Of a stretch of 64,000 bases of DNA, positions 37,800 through 46,647 are shown in pieces. This DNA is from an uncultured Clostridia bacterium (GTDB lineage: Bacteria > Bacillota > Clostridia > UBA1381). A program made the position numbers and the translations under genes. The stretch is taken from contig CANQKM010000003.1 of assembly GCA_947624485.1 (NCBI GenBank), forward strand, positions 1 through 64,000, written 5' to 3'. A model generated the notes under the pieces. The model searched no databases, had not been told where the DNA came from, and worked only from the letters and a program-made list of their open reading frames with translations. Position 1 is the first letter of the stretch, and each line of letters opens with the position of its first letter.

Positions 37800-37882
37800 C
37801 TTCGCAGCTGCAATCGTTCGCAAGCTTTGCTTTAAGCGAGCTTAGCAAAGCATTGCTCCGATTTAAACTGATTTTGAGTAAC

Positions 37883-37907
37883 AAAAAGAGCCCCGTGTGG
37901 GGCTCAT
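37883..37907 (-). terminator. Terminator of the aldo/keto reductase transcript
   Basis: GAGCCCC and GGGGCTC around a 4-base loop, with a T run on the minus strand, 6 bases after the reductase stop. Confidence 0.75.
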
Positions 37908-37912
37908 ATTCG

Positions 37913-38767
37913 TTATTTCTGTTCATCCACAGGCGGAACCATAGCAACGTACTGCTCCAGCATCTGCGGCGTGCTGTGATAGTAGCGCTCGTTTTTGTCG
38001 AGCTTCCTGATCTCCGCCATTTCCTCGTCGGTAAGTTCAAAATCAAACAAGTCAAAATTAGCCTTGATATGGTCGGGATTTTTCGAGCCTGGTATCACGA
38101 CGTTTCCGTCCTGAATGTGCCAGCGGAGTATGATCTGCGCGTTGCTCTTATTGTATTTTTCGGCAAGTTTTGTAAATATATCCTCTCCGATAAGCGCCTT
38201 ATCGCCGTGTCCGAGCGGGTACCACGCTTGAATTACAATGCCCTCCTTCGCGAGAAATTCCTTCAGCTCGCGCTCCTGCGAATACGGGTGCAGCTCCGTT
38301 TGTAAAATCGCGGGTTTTATTTCGCACTTGTCAAGGATCTCCTGTACCTGCTCCGCGCTGAAATTGGAAAGTCCTATCGCCTTTACCTTGCCCTCCTTAT
38401 ACGCCTTTTCCATAAGGCGGTATCCCGCGATATGGTTTCCGGCGGACTGATGAATAAGCAGCAGGTCGATGTAGTCCGTGCCGAGCCGCTCCAAAGTTTT
38501 CTCGACCGCGTCCTCCTGTTCGTAGAACGACGGCCACAGCTTCGTTTCGAGGAAAATATCCTCTCTTGCCGCGCCCGACTTCCTCATCGCTCTGCCGACT
38601 GCCTTTTCGTTGACGTATGCGTTTGCCGTGTCGATAAGCCGATACCCGTCCTTCAGCGCGGAAATGCAGGACGCTTCCGCCTCGTCGGGGCTTAACATAA
38701 ACGTGCCGATACCCGCCACAGGCATCATAACTCCGTTGTTTAATTTGATATACATTTGCTCACTCAT
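37913..38767 (-). CDS. Aldo/keto reductase
   Basis: 284 residues, a full-length member. The catalytic tetrad is visible: D46-Y51 region (RLIDTANAYVNE), K75 region (FLETKLWPS) and H106 (DLLLIHQSA). NADPH-binding end VIPGSKNPDHIKAN near residue 230. It reduces carbonyl compounds in the cytoplasm. It follows the flavin reductase by 15 bases and is the third gene after flavodoxin, in one transcript controlled by the second operator. Confidence 0.92.
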   Translation of the reverse strand: MSEQMYIKLNNGVMMPVAGIGTFMLSPDEAEASCISALKDGYRLIDTANAYVNEKAVGRAMRKSGAAREDIFLETKLWPSFYEQEDAVEKTLERLGTDYIDLLLIHQSAGNHIAGYRLMEKAYKEGKVKAIGLSNFSAEQVQEILDKCEIKPAILQTELHPYSQERELKEFLAKEGIVIQAWYPLGHGDKALIGEDIFTKLAEKYNKSNAQIILRWHIQDGNVVIPGSKNPDHIKANFDLFDFELTDEEMAEIRKLDKNERYYHSTPQMLEQYVAMVPPVDEQK

Positions 38768-38782
38768 TTTTCATTCTCCTTT

Positions 38783-39334
38783 TTATTTTAATTTCGCGCC
38801 GTCCTTAAACGCGTTTCCTACTTTTTCTCCGAGACGAATATATGCCGCGGCTGTCGGGTCAAATATAATCGCGTCGAGCTTTTTATAATCTACATTATCA
38901 TCTGTCAATATGCTTTCATCTGCGCTGACATTGATGATCTCTCCTATAACATTTCCGTCCTCGTTGAATTTTAACAGCTTACACTCCAGTGTGAGAGGCA
39001 GCTCGTTGATTATCGGAGCGTCTACAAACTCGCTCTTAACTACGGTAAAACCCGCTTTTTTGAGTTTATCCGGCTCATTGTTTGCGGATACAATACCAAC
39101 GTAATCGCAGGGGATTACAGTTCCCGCTGTTGCGAAGCTGACAGTAAATGCACCTTTCAGCTTGATGTTGTCCGTCGTTTTGTGTGAGCCGAGACACAGC
39201 ATAACGGTGTTTGCACCATACTGTCCGCCCCATGCGGCATTCATCAGATTGGGCGTTCCGTTCTCATCGTATGTGCCGATCATCAGCACAGGCTGCGGAT
39301 ATACCCACGGCTTCTTTCCAAAATTTTTTCTCAT
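38783..39334 (-). CDS. Flavin reductase family protein (FMN-binding split barrel)
   Basis: 183 residues. KPWVYPQPVLMIGTYDENGTPNLMNAAWGG is the typical opening and CLGSHKTTDNIKLKGAFTVSF the flavin-binding centre of this family. They reduce flavins or use FMN as cofactor. It lies 18 bases after the flavodoxin gene, suggesting an electron chain between the two. Confidence 0.9.
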   Translation of the reverse strand: MRKNFGKKPWVYPQPVLMIGTYDENGTPNLMNAAWGGQYGANTVMLCLGSHKTTDNIKLKGAFTVSFATAGTVIPCDYVGIVSANNEPDKLKKAGFTVVKSEFVDAPIINELPLTLECKLLKFNEDGNVIGEIINVSADESILTDDNVDYKKLDAIIFDPTAAAYIRLGEKVGNAFKDGAKLK

Positions 39335-39352
39335 GTCGAATCAGTCCTTTCT

Positions 39353-39853
39353 TTATATTAGAATATTTTTTACATTTTCAATCCATTTTAAAATTTCTGC
39401 TTCCGGCGTTTCCAGATGCGCGCCGCCGGAGGAGTCAAATTGTATTTCCGCTTCACATACGAATTTTGCGCCTTTGCACAATTCCTTCATATCGCGGATA
39501 ACATGACCGGGCCAACCGCCGTTTGTCATAAACGGAATAACCGTCTTGCCTGTCCAGTCATTACCGCTCAAATAAGTCAGAACCGCGGGCGCCGTTGTGT
39601 ACCACCATGTCGGAGTTCCGACGGCAATATAATCGTAGTCGCCGATGTCATACGGAAGTTGTTTTATTGCCGGCATAAAACCGCTGTCAACCTCGCGCTT
39701 ACCCTGCTCTACAACGTCTTGATGACTTCCCTTATATTCCTCAACCGTTTCGATTTCAGCCATATCCGCACCCGTTGCCTTTTGCAGCATTTGAGCAATT
39801 CTTTTTGTATTCCCGTTAGACCACGAATAATATACAATCAACATCTTTGCCAT
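39353..39853 (-). CDS. Flavodoxin
   Basis: 166 residues from ATG 39853 with GGAGG 7 bases upstream. The FMN phosphate loop YYSWSNGNTKRIAQ starts near residue 9. TPTWWYTTAPAVLTYL follows near residue 80 as the isoalloxazine loop. It is an electron carrier and the first gene of a three-gene operon with flavin reductase and aldo/keto reductase. A similar flavodoxin domain is fused into two exported proteins 10 kb away. Confidence 0.92.
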   Translation of the reverse strand: MAKMLIVYYSWSNGNTKRIAQMLQKATGADMAEIETVEEYKGSHQDVVEQGKREVDSGFMPAIKQLPYDIGDYDYIAVGTPTWWYTTAPAVLTYLSGNDWTGKTVIPFMTNGGWPGHVIRDMKELCKGAKFVCEAEIQFDSSGGAHLETPEAEILKWIENVKNILI

Positions 39854-39929
39854 AAAAGTTCCTCCCATATTTTCTCGTTATTCCGTTATTCGGAATTACA
39901 CATAAAACTCTTTTATAATTGATAACTCT

Positions 39930-39999
39930 ATTATAACGCAAAAAAGACCTCTTGAGAAGTCTCTTTTAGTTCATCAGTTATAACCAAAAGTTATAACTG
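39930..39999 (-). promoter_or_regulatory. LysR-type operator and promoter of the flavodoxin operon
   Basis: CAGTTATAACC, 3-base spacer, AGTTATAACTG (39975-39999), one mismatch from the dyad at 37775-37799. A minus-strand TATAAT box lies at 39930-39935, at the same distance. The dyad overlaps the 3' end of the LysR gene itself. Confidence 0.75.
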
Positions 40000-40890
40000 C
40001 CCTTGCACAACCGTTTTCACCGCCGACAAAAACCGCTCGACGATTTCGGAGGGCTTGGGCGAGTACAGCACGCCGAACGGGATATTGTATTCCCATTCCA
40101 CCGGCACTACCTTCATCATCGGGTGAATACAGTCCCAATCGCGGATAACGACAAGCAGATCCTTATTCCGCTCGCAGGTGTTGAAAACGCCGATGTCGTA
40201 AAAATCGAAATCAATTACGTTTATCCGGCTGTGATTTAGGAAAATATCATCGCGCAAAGCGTCAATATATCTGCTCCAGTCGCGGTGGATAAGCATCAGA
40301 TTTTCTCCGTACATATCACGCATTGTGAGCTTGTCCTTATTCGCGAGCGGGTGATTTATCGACATGGCGCAGCAGAGCGGCTCACGGGCAATCTCAAAGC
40401 CCTCGCATTTACGCAGATCGAGAAGCGTATCATCGAAAATACCCGTCACAATATCTATGTTCCGACCGAGATTTGCGAGGATCTCTCTCGCGTTTTCGGG
40501 CGTGTTCTCGAATGGGATCAACTGAAAATGAATATCGGGACAATGCTCGTGTATCCTCGGCCATAAGTCCATCAAAATCTGCGCCGGAGTCATGGGCGAC
40601 GTGCCGATGCGTATAACATTTTCGCTTTCGCTCATCGCCCGGCGCGCGCGCAGAACCGTTTCGCGCATATACTCTATTATGTATTTCGAGTCCTTGTAGA
40701 GCGAATTTCCCGCCGGAGTGAGCGTAAGTCCGCGGTGAGTGCGCTCAAACAATGGAGCGCCAAGCTCCGTTTCAAGCTGATTGACCTGTTTGATAACAGC
40801 CGTAGACGTAATAAACATCTCCTCCGAAGCCTTGTTGAAGCTCCCCGCCTCAACCACCCGCACAAATGTTTCAAGCTGCGTGTTATTCAT
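39991..40890 (-). CDS. LysR-family transcriptional regulator
   Basis: 299 residues from ATG 40890. The in-frame GTG at 40902 overlaps GGAGGT. The winged helix-turn-helix (FVRVVEAGSFNKASEEMF...TSTAVIKQVNQLE) is at residues 1-60, and the effector-binding domain follows. It lies directly upstream of the flavodoxin operon on the same strand. Two palindromes with matched promoters at 37775 and 39975 are the likely targets. Its effector is unknown. A carbonyl or redox-active compound would fit the target genes. Confidence 0.9.
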   Translation of the reverse strand: MNNTQLETFVRVVEAGSFNKASEEMFITSTAVIKQVNQLETELGAPLFERTHRGLTLTPAGNSLYKDSKYIIEYMRETVLRARRAMSESENVIRIGTSPMTPAQILMDLWPRIHEHCPDIHFQLIPFENTPENAREILANLGRNIDIVTGIFDDTLLDLRKCEGFEIAREPLCCAMSINHPLANKDKLTMRDMYGENLMLIHRDWSRYIDALRDDIFLNHSRINVIDFDFYDIGVFNTCERNKDLLVVIRDWDCIHPMMKVVPVEWEYNIPFGVLYSPKPSEIVERFLSAVKTVVQGQL

Positions 40891-41134
40891 TTTTGCACCC
40901 ACCTCCTGATTTTTTCGGCTATGTATATTATAGCAACACCTTCGGGCGGTAAGTCAATAGGATTTGGGGAAAGTTTATAAAAAGTTTACAAATATATCGC
41001 CCTATCGTTTCGTCCCCGCGAAAGCATCTGAGGGCTGCCCCGTCAGGGTGTCCGTGCTGATTATACTTGCCGACAGGTATTACTGCATATTTAGGCATTA
41101 CCTCCTTAGGATATGATTTAGGATTTCACATTCT
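40891..41134. other. Non-coding region upstream of LysR
   Basis: A 56-codon reading frame on the minus strand (40928-41098) begins MPKYAVIPVGKY with AAGGAGG just upstream, but the spacing to the ATG is only 2 bases and it overlaps the promoter region. Coding status is doubtful. Nothing else recognised before the repeat at 41135. Confidence 0.35.
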
Positions 41135-41520
41135 TTAGCAAACAGTGTTCTTGTATATACAAAAGCGTCAAAATAAAAAATTCCGCTTTACGCGAGATTT
41201 CCATTTTTGCTTGTTGGGGATAATCCCCCAAACCCCAAGAACAAAGGTTTTCACCTTTGAGCTGCGCCCCGGAATGGGGCTTTTTTATTTTCAGCCCAAG
41301 TCGGTAGAAATATTTTTTAACTTTTTTCATCAAATACCCGTTCAAAACCCCGATTTCATTCCATATAAATGAGAGGACAATTCAAAAAAGTCAAACAAAC
41401 CTTAAAACAGACGTGTACAAATGCTTCTTTTCAACGCCTACATATTGGGAGGGTAAAATCTTGAACCATTCATCTCCCAAAAACTTAATAAGTCATTCAT
41501 CAGGCACGTTACCGATTGAA
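41135..41520 (+). repeat. Long interspersed repeat, copy 2
   Basis: Matches 18547-18930 with one net base difference in length over the well-conserved part. It contains the same terminator hairpin (41265-41287). The first 25 bases are echoed loosely at 50787-50810, just before the TnpV debris, which hints that all three mark mobile-element remnants. Confidence 0.85.
41265..41287 (+). terminator. Terminator hairpin within repeat copy 2
   Basis: GCCCC-GGAAT-GGGGC followed by TTTTTTA. Confidence 0.6.
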
Positions 41521-41629
41521 TTTTATTTATTGAAAGACTTGCGGAAACGGCAATTCCGTGTTATGATATATGTGATGGTAATATAATTGTATTGGTGAAC
41601 ACAAAGATCGGATTTATAAAGGGGAAAAG

Positions 41630-42187
41630 ATGTGTATTACTAAAACAGAACGGCTGTATATCAGAAAATGCACCGAAAACGATTACAAATATTATGCAAT
41701 GTTATATGGAAGCGGCAACAGCCCATTAGCAAAATGGTTTAATGATAGCCCTGAACTGTTTGAAAAGGCTTGCTATAATGTATTTAAAAACCGTAGTGAC
41801 GAACTTTTTTTGATATTCAGAAAAGATACAAACGAATTTTGCGGTCAGCTGGAACTGCGAAATGACGATAACGGAGGCAAGGAATTAGGTATAGATTTTT
41901 TGCCGGAACAACAGAATAAAGGTTTTGGTACGGAATCAATAATTGGATTTTCAAATTGGTTATATAAAGAAAGGGCTTATTCTAACCTTACAATTCGTAT
42001 AGATCCCGAAAATAACAGAAGCCAACATGTATTCAAAAAATTAGGAGCAATTTTTGTTGAGCAAAAATCGGCAATTTCGTCTGATTTGGCTGAATTGATG
42101 AAAAATAGTGGTATAAATTATAATGAACTTGGTCTGTACTATTATACATTGCCGTTGCCTATAAAAAATTTAAATAAGGAAAGTTAA
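41630..42187 (+). CDS. GNAT-family N-acetyltransferase
   Basis: 185 residues. ERLYIRKCTENDYKYY opens the fold, GIDFLPEQQNKGFGTESI is motif A that binds acetyl-CoA pyrophosphate, and RIDPENNRSQHVFKKLGA is motif B. It resembles RimJ/RimL-like and antibiotic acetyltransferases, and the substrate cannot be told. GGGG upstream acts as weak RBS. It is a single gene between the repeat and a convergent gene. Confidence 0.85.
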   Translation: MCITKTERLYIRKCTENDYKYYAMLYGSGNSPLAKWFNDSPELFEKACYNVFKNRSDELFLIFRKDTNEFCGQLELRNDDNGGKELGIDFLPEQQNKGFGTESIIGFSNWLYKERAYSNLTIRIDPENNRSQHVFKKLGAIFVEQKSAISSDLAELMKNSGINYNELGLYYYTLPLPIKNLNKES

Positions 42188-42263
42188 ATAGGCAATACTA
42201 TATAATGGCTGTAAAACAGGTGCTTTAAGAATTTATAAAGACTTTTATAAAAATTCATAAGCA

Positions 42264-43121
42264 TCATACCAACAGCTTTGACAAGAAAAATATTGCAATG
42301 ACCGTTCCCAGAACTATCGCCATCATCATTGCCGCTATCGCATAGATTCGGTGGTACTTTGTTGAAAAAATGAATATCAGCGCCGCCGATAAGAGCATCA
42401 GCACGCCTATTACGGGCGAGGTTATCAGCTTGATCAATCCGAGAAACGCGATAACATATGCGGCGCAGATCAGCAGCGCGCTTTTCAATGCACTTCTCAT
42501 AGACTTAACGGTCGATTTCTTTATCTCGTCCATTTCATCTTGTGTCATCCCCACATGATAAGACTTTCGCGGGGACGGATCTTCGGAGTTGACCGCTGTA
42601 TACTCCGTGCTTCCTCCCACGCCTAACATGCCTGATCCATAAGAGGTATATTCGTTTTCGCTGTTATCGGCTATGGGCGAATATGACTGCGACGGTGAGT
42701 CTTCGCGGTCAATTTTAATCTCGTTCCCGTCACCAAACACATTTGACAGCGAGCTGTTTGTGATCCTGAAACGGTTGCCGTACTCATCCTCCGCAATTTT
42801 TTCATAGCCATCGCCGAATACATTTTGAAGGCTTGTATTGCGAATTGTATACTCGTTTGAACCGCTGCCTGAATACGGGGACGGGCTTTCGCGCGTGACC
42901 TTTATTTCGTGTCCGTCACCGAACACATTTGTCAGCGAACCGTTTGTAATTCTGAAACGGTTGCCGTGTTTATCCTCCGCAATTTTCTCATAACCGTCGC
43001 CGAAAACATTATGCATACTTGTATTTCTGATAGTATATTCGTTTCCGTCGTCATCGGTATATATCTGCACATAACCGCCGCCGAAGGTGTTTGTTATGCT
43101 CGTGTTTCTTAATGTACCCAT
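42264..43121 (-). CDS. Membrane protein with five NVFGDG-type repeats
   Basis: 285 residues. Five copies of a short unit (RNTSxxNVFGDGYEKI) occupy residues 1-140, in two nearly identical 55-residue blocks plus one start copy. A serine-rich linker follows. The C-terminus holds two or three hydrophobic helices (SALLICAAYVIAFLGLIKLITS and IYAIAAMMMAIVLGTVIAIFF). I do not recognise the family. The repeats may form a cytoplasmic beta-solenoid anchored to the membrane. A degenerate copy of the island's palindrome (43157-43176) lies 35 bases upstream, which ties it to the WYL island. Confidence 0.8.
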   Translation of the reverse strand: MGTLRNTSITNTFGGGYVQIYTDDDGNEYTIRNTSMHNVFGDGYEKIAEDKHGNRFRITNGSLTNVFGDGHEIKVTRESPSPYSGSGSNEYTIRNTSLQNVFGDGYEKIAEDEYGNRFRITNSSLSNVFGDGNEIKIDREDSPSQSYSPIADNSENEYTSYGSGMLGVGGSTEYTAVNSEDPSPRKSYHVGMTQDEMDEIKKSTVKSMRSALKSALLICAAYVIAFLGLIKLITSPVIGVLMLLSAALIFIFSTKYHRIYAIAAMMMAIVLGTVIAIFFLSKLLV

Positions 43122-43156
43122 GAAAATCCCTCCTTGATTTTATGATACCGCGACAC

Positions 43157-43176
43157 GTATACAAAAAATCGTACAG
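43157..43176. promoter_or_regulatory. WYL-island operator, degenerate copy
   Basis: GTATAC, 8-base spacer, GTACAG. It has the spacing of the sites at 44356, 46579 and 50701 with one arm altered, and lies just upstream of the repeat protein. Confidence 0.45.
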
Positions 43177-43177
43177 G

Positions 43178-44227
43178 TCAGCTCATCAAAAAATCGCGGA
43201 GCCTGCGGTAATCCTCGAACGCCGCAGACAGCGCTTCTTTAAGCTGCGCCGCGTTTTCAAATGACGCTGTGTATTTGCCTATTGTCATATACTCGCCGCA
43301 GGCAAGGCGCGCGGGCTTTTCAAAATTAAACTCCGTTAGGCGGTACCGTCCGTTATTGTCAAACACGACCGCATTTCGGACATCGTTTCTGTCTTCCCTG
43401 CGGGAGTTCTCCGGCTGCAGCTTAAGACAAATAGGACATACGCGTTCCTTCACGTTATCGTCCCGGCGCGATTCGATTTGCAGATACAGATTGCAATTGA
43501 CACCCTTAATTATCAGGTTATTATTGCTTCCCATCCACAATCCCTCAAATCCGCCTTTTGGATTTGAAACATAGCCGTATCCTATCCACATGTCCCTTTC
43601 CTCGGCAAAACCGCTGTTTTGCAAATCGTCATAAAAAGCGAAGGTCTGCGAAGTGTCCCATTGGGAAACCGGAAGTGTTTTATAGCGGAACGCATTTTGG
43701 TGCAAATCATACAATCGCTCATAGTAATCAAGAAAAATCCTGTTATCGGTTCTGTTTGTGAACGGCGACATCAAATCCAGTATCTGCGCCGTTGTGATTA
43801 TCTGATAACCCGCCTCCCTGACCTGCGACATATCGGACTGGAACCATGTTTTATAATATGCGCCGCGCGCGGCACATTCGGGATAATCATGCGTCAGAGT
43901 CTCCAAGTACCTTTTTAGTTGGTTATCATGCTCACTTGTGTACGTCTTATCCTCCACGGCGATTTTATACTTCGTATCGCCCGAAACCACCGTAAGCAGG
44001 ACGTCAATATGCTTTACCTGCCTCTCAACGCTTTTAAGAGCAAACGGACGCTCCTTTAGTTCAGGTACGAACAGCGTAAGCAGCTTACCGGCGCATTCGT
44101 TAAGAGCCGTGTCCTTCTCGGCGTCCTCCAGCGCGAACGACGCCAGCCAGCATATGAACGCGTCCTGCGAAAGCTCACTTGCAGCATAATAAAATAAATT
44201 ATTTTTTAAATTCATTTTCATTTCCAT
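43178..44227 (-). CDS. PD-(D/E)XK nuclease superfamily protein
   Basis: 349 residues. FICWLASFALED and the later HIDVLLTVVSGDTKYKIAVEDKTYTSEHDNQLKRY carry the pattern D-x(n)-E-D-K of the superfamily that includes PDDEXK_4-type proteins of defence islands. The C-terminal half is beta-rich without recognised domain. The start is uncertain (44227, 44221 or 44215). It is separated from the divergent WYL regulator by 190 bases. DNA cleavage is inferred from the motif only. Confidence 0.8.
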   Translation of the reverse strand: MEMKMNLKNNLFYYAASELSQDAFICWLASFALEDAEKDTALNECAGKLLTLFVPELKERPFALKSVERQVKHIDVLLTVVSGDTKYKIAVEDKTYTSEHDNQLKRYLETLTHDYPECAARGAYYKTWFQSDMSQVREAGYQIITTAQILDLMSPFTNRTDNRIFLDYYERLYDLHQNAFRYKTLPVSQWDTSQTFAFYDDLQNSGFAEERDMWIGYGYVSNPKGGFEGLWMGSNNNLIIKGVNCNLYLQIESRRDDNVKERVCPICLKLQPENSRREDRNDVRNAVVFDNNGRYRLTEFNFEKPARLACGEYMTIGKYTASFENAAQLKEALSAAFEDYRRLRDFLMS

Positions 44228-44355
44228 CCTTGTTCCGTGATTAGATCATGTTAATTACAATTATACTGAACAAGTAAAATTTAGTCAAGAATACAATAGC
44301 TATGGATCAGCCATCATATTCCGAAATTTAATTTATAATTATTTTAACATATGCA

Positions 44356-44375
44356 CTGTACTGTTTTTTGTACAG
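44356..44375. promoter_or_regulatory. WYL-island operator at the regulator's own promoter
   Basis: CTGTAC, 8-base spacer, GTACAG, a perfect dyad just upstream of a TATACT box and 43 bases before the WYL gene. Probable autoregulation. Confidence 0.65.
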
Positions 44376-44418
44376 GTAATATGGTATACTTATATTAAAG
44401 AAAAGGAGCTGAGAAAAA

Positions 44419-45393
44419 ATGAAGCTTACGGCAAAGGCTAACACGATATGCCTGTGGGAAATTCTCAACGAATATTCCGACTGCGACAATATCCTCAGGA
44501 TGAGCGATATAATTCACAAAATGAAGCACGACTATGATTTGTCCGTTGACCGCCGCACCGTTTACAGCTGTATCGCGGTGCTGACGGAAATGGGATACGA
44601 TATTTCCATACCCGACGAAAATGGGTGCGGATACTACCTCGCCTCACGCGATTTCGACGTGTCGGAAATCCGGCTGCTCACCGACAGCGTGTGTGTTAAT
44701 CCCGGCATATCGGGCGTTCACTCGGCGCAGCTTATAAAAAAGCTTCAAAAGCTGCTGCCGGTCGGCAAGCGCCATAAATACAGAAATCTTTCAATCGCGA
44801 ACGCGGGCAGGAAAACCGATAACAGAGAAGTTTTCCTGAACATTGACTATCTTGACGAGGCAATTTCAAAACGCAGAAAGGTCGCGTTTACATATATGAA
44901 ATACGGCTTTGATAAAAAGCTGGAACCGCGCCGCCAGGAAAAATATATCGTAAGCCCGTATGAAATGGTCGCCGCAAACGAGCGCTACTATCTGCTCTGC
45001 AAATGCGACAGCCACGAAAACGCGGTAAGTCAGTTCAGGATCGACAAGATAAAGGATATCGAGATAGTCGGCGGTAAATATATTCCCGCGCCGGAAAGCT
45101 TTTCGCCGAAGCAGTACCGCGACAGGTCGGTGTTTATGTACGGCGGCGAGGTCGGTCATGCGGTTATACGCTGCGATAACGGTATGCTCGATCAGGTGAT
45201 CGATTTTTTTGGCAAAGACGCGCGTATTACTCCGAACGGCGACGGAAAAACGTTTGACCTCACCGTCACCGGCAGCCTCGAGGGACTGAGCTACTGGGCG
45301 GGACATTATATCGACGTGTGCGAGGTGCTCGATCCGGCGAGTATGCGCGAAAACGTAATGAACGTGATCAGGAATAACGTGTACGGAATATAG
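44419..45393 (+). CDS. WYL-domain transcriptional regulator
   Basis: 324 residues. An N-terminal winged helix (residues about 5-75) is followed by the WYL domain (about 140-215, ISKRRKVAFTYMKYGFDKK, then YIVSPYEMVAANERYYLLCKC) and the WCX extension (from about 230). WYL regulators such as BrxR and CapW repress defence genes until a nucleotide or DNA ligand appears. Palindromes TGTAC-N8-GTACA lie at its own promoter, before the AAA+ gene and after the unknown gene. It is the likely controller of this island. Confidence 0.9.
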   Translation: MKLTAKANTICLWEILNEYSDCDNILRMSDIIHKMKHDYDLSVDRRTVYSCIAVLTEMGYDISIPDENGCGYYLASRDFDVSEIRLLTDSVCVNPGISGVHSAQLIKKLQKLLPVGKRHKYRNLSIANAGRKTDNREVFLNIDYLDEAISKRRKVAFTYMKYGFDKKLEPRRQEKYIVSPYEMVAANERYYLLCKCDSHENAVSQFRIDKIKDIEIVGGKYIPAPESFSPKQYRDRSVFMYGGEVGHAVIRCDNGMLDQVIDFFGKDARITPNGDGKTFDLTVTGSLEGLSYWAGHYIDVCEVLDPASMRENVMNVIRNNVYGI

Positions 45394-45452
45394 ATGTACA
45401 ATTTTTTGGATCGAGCCGCCGTATGCCGAACGGCGCGTAAGGTAGTGTAAGA

Positions 45453-45471
45453 GGGCGGAGAATATCCGCCC
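45453..45471. repeat. REP-like palindrome
   Basis: GGGCGGAGAATATCCGCCC, same type as 29561-29579. It lies between the WYL gene and the convergent gene and may serve as terminator. Confidence 0.6.
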
Positions 45472-45559
45472 TACTCAATTCAGCGTGAAATTGTCGTTTT
45501 TCGTTTTAAAAATATTCTAATATTAACTCTTGATTTCATTTCCAAATACGTCATACCCC

Positions 45560-46429
45560 TTACAAGCCGGCTTCACAAATTCTGTTGTAAATATACATAT
45601 TTACGGCGTCATATCCGCTTGTAAGAATATGCTTCTCGTTTCCTCCGAGATATTTCAAAGCCGCCGCCGCGACCGCAGAAGCGGCGGAATTGCCGAACTG
45701 CGAGCAGACATATATTTTTTTGAATTTTTTAACACGCTCCAAAAATGAGCGTAGGTCAGATATATTCTTGTCCGATATTCCCCTCGGATTATCGGGGTTT
45801 TCCGTATCGATAATATCGAGCGGGAGCGTGCGGAGCGGATGAGTGTAATTCTCGCCCATGCCGCCTATGAATATATATGCCTCGTCGTTATTGCGGCGCA
45901 AATCGTCGATCGAAGCGCATAATTGTATGTATCCGTCGCAGCAGACATATAAATCGCCGCCCGGAAAAATATTGCTGTAAAACTTGAGCCGCCCGTTTTG
46001 GGCGAAATATGCCCGCTCACCGTAGCTGTGCAGCATGGGAGCGAGGATGCGTGTTTCCATTCCCGTCCTGTCGGCAATCCGTTTCGCGGGATCGTACAAT
46101 ATTTTAAGCGCTTCGTCGATATTCTTTAAAATCAACTCATCCTCGTTTTCGCGCCTGACGACCCAGCCATGGAATTTCATAAGCTCGTTTTCGGCGTACT
46201 GATCAAAATGCTCACTGAGAATTGTAACGCCGGGAATATAAAAATCGGGTTCAACGGCAATCAGGATAAGCTCGTCAAGCGTTTTCATGATTTTTGTAAA
46301 TTTGTCATTGCCGGCTATATCGCGCTTATATTCCGATTCTATAATGTTGAAGTTCTCCTCGATTATGCGGCATATTTCGGAGCAGTATATAAGTCTGTCG
46401 CAAATCGGGTTTAATGCAGGATCATTCAT
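45560..46429 (-). CDS. Unknown protein with phosphatase-loop-like C-terminus
   Basis: 289 residues, strong GGGAGG upstream. I do not recognise the full-length family. Near residue 245 the stretch KIYVCSQFGNSAASAVAAAALKYL resembles the P-loop of tyrosine phosphatases (C-x5-R-S/T followed by a helix), but the arginine is replaced by serine, so it would be a degenerate phosphatase or rhodanese-like fold. It lies between the WYL regulator and the AAA+ gene, convergent with the former and divergent from the latter. A binding rather than catalytic role is possible. Confidence 0.7.
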   Translation of the reverse strand: MNDPALNPICDRLIYCSEICRIIEENFNIIESEYKRDIAGNDKFTKIMKTLDELILIAVEPDFYIPGVTILSEHFDQYAENELMKFHGWVVRRENEDELILKNIDEALKILYDPAKRIADRTGMETRILAPMLHSYGERAYFAQNGRLKFYSNIFPGGDLYVCCDGYIQLCASIDDLRRNNDEAYIFIGGMGENYTHPLRTLPLDIIDTENPDNPRGISDKNISDLRSFLERVKKFKKIYVCSQFGNSAASAVAAAALKYLGGNEKHILTSGYDAVNMYIYNRICEAGL

Positions 46430-46578
46430 CTAAAACACCTCCCGCGATTGCGTCGATTCGACTCGTATACGTTCTGTTGAGCCGTTTAAACACTATTTTA
46501 ATTTTTTTGCTGTTCACAAAATCATCCCCTTTTCTTAATTTTACAATTTCACCGTCAGCTTTATTTTAACACACTCGA

Positions 46579-46596
46579 TGTACAATTTTTTGTACA
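46579..46596. promoter_or_regulatory. WYL-island operator before the AAA+ gene
   Basis: TGTAC, 8-base spacer, GTACA, followed after 12 bases by TATTATAAT-type -10 sequence and the AAA+ start at 46648. Confidence 0.65.
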
Positions 46597-46647
46597 CCGT
46601 TTATGATATATTATAATTATAATAAATGATTGGCGGGGGTGGAAAAA

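Noticed and set aside
37775-39999. Repeated 35-base sequence considered as a CRISPR or mobile repeat
   Set aside because: Only two copies, palindromic, and at a fixed distance from promoters, so an operator is the better explanation.
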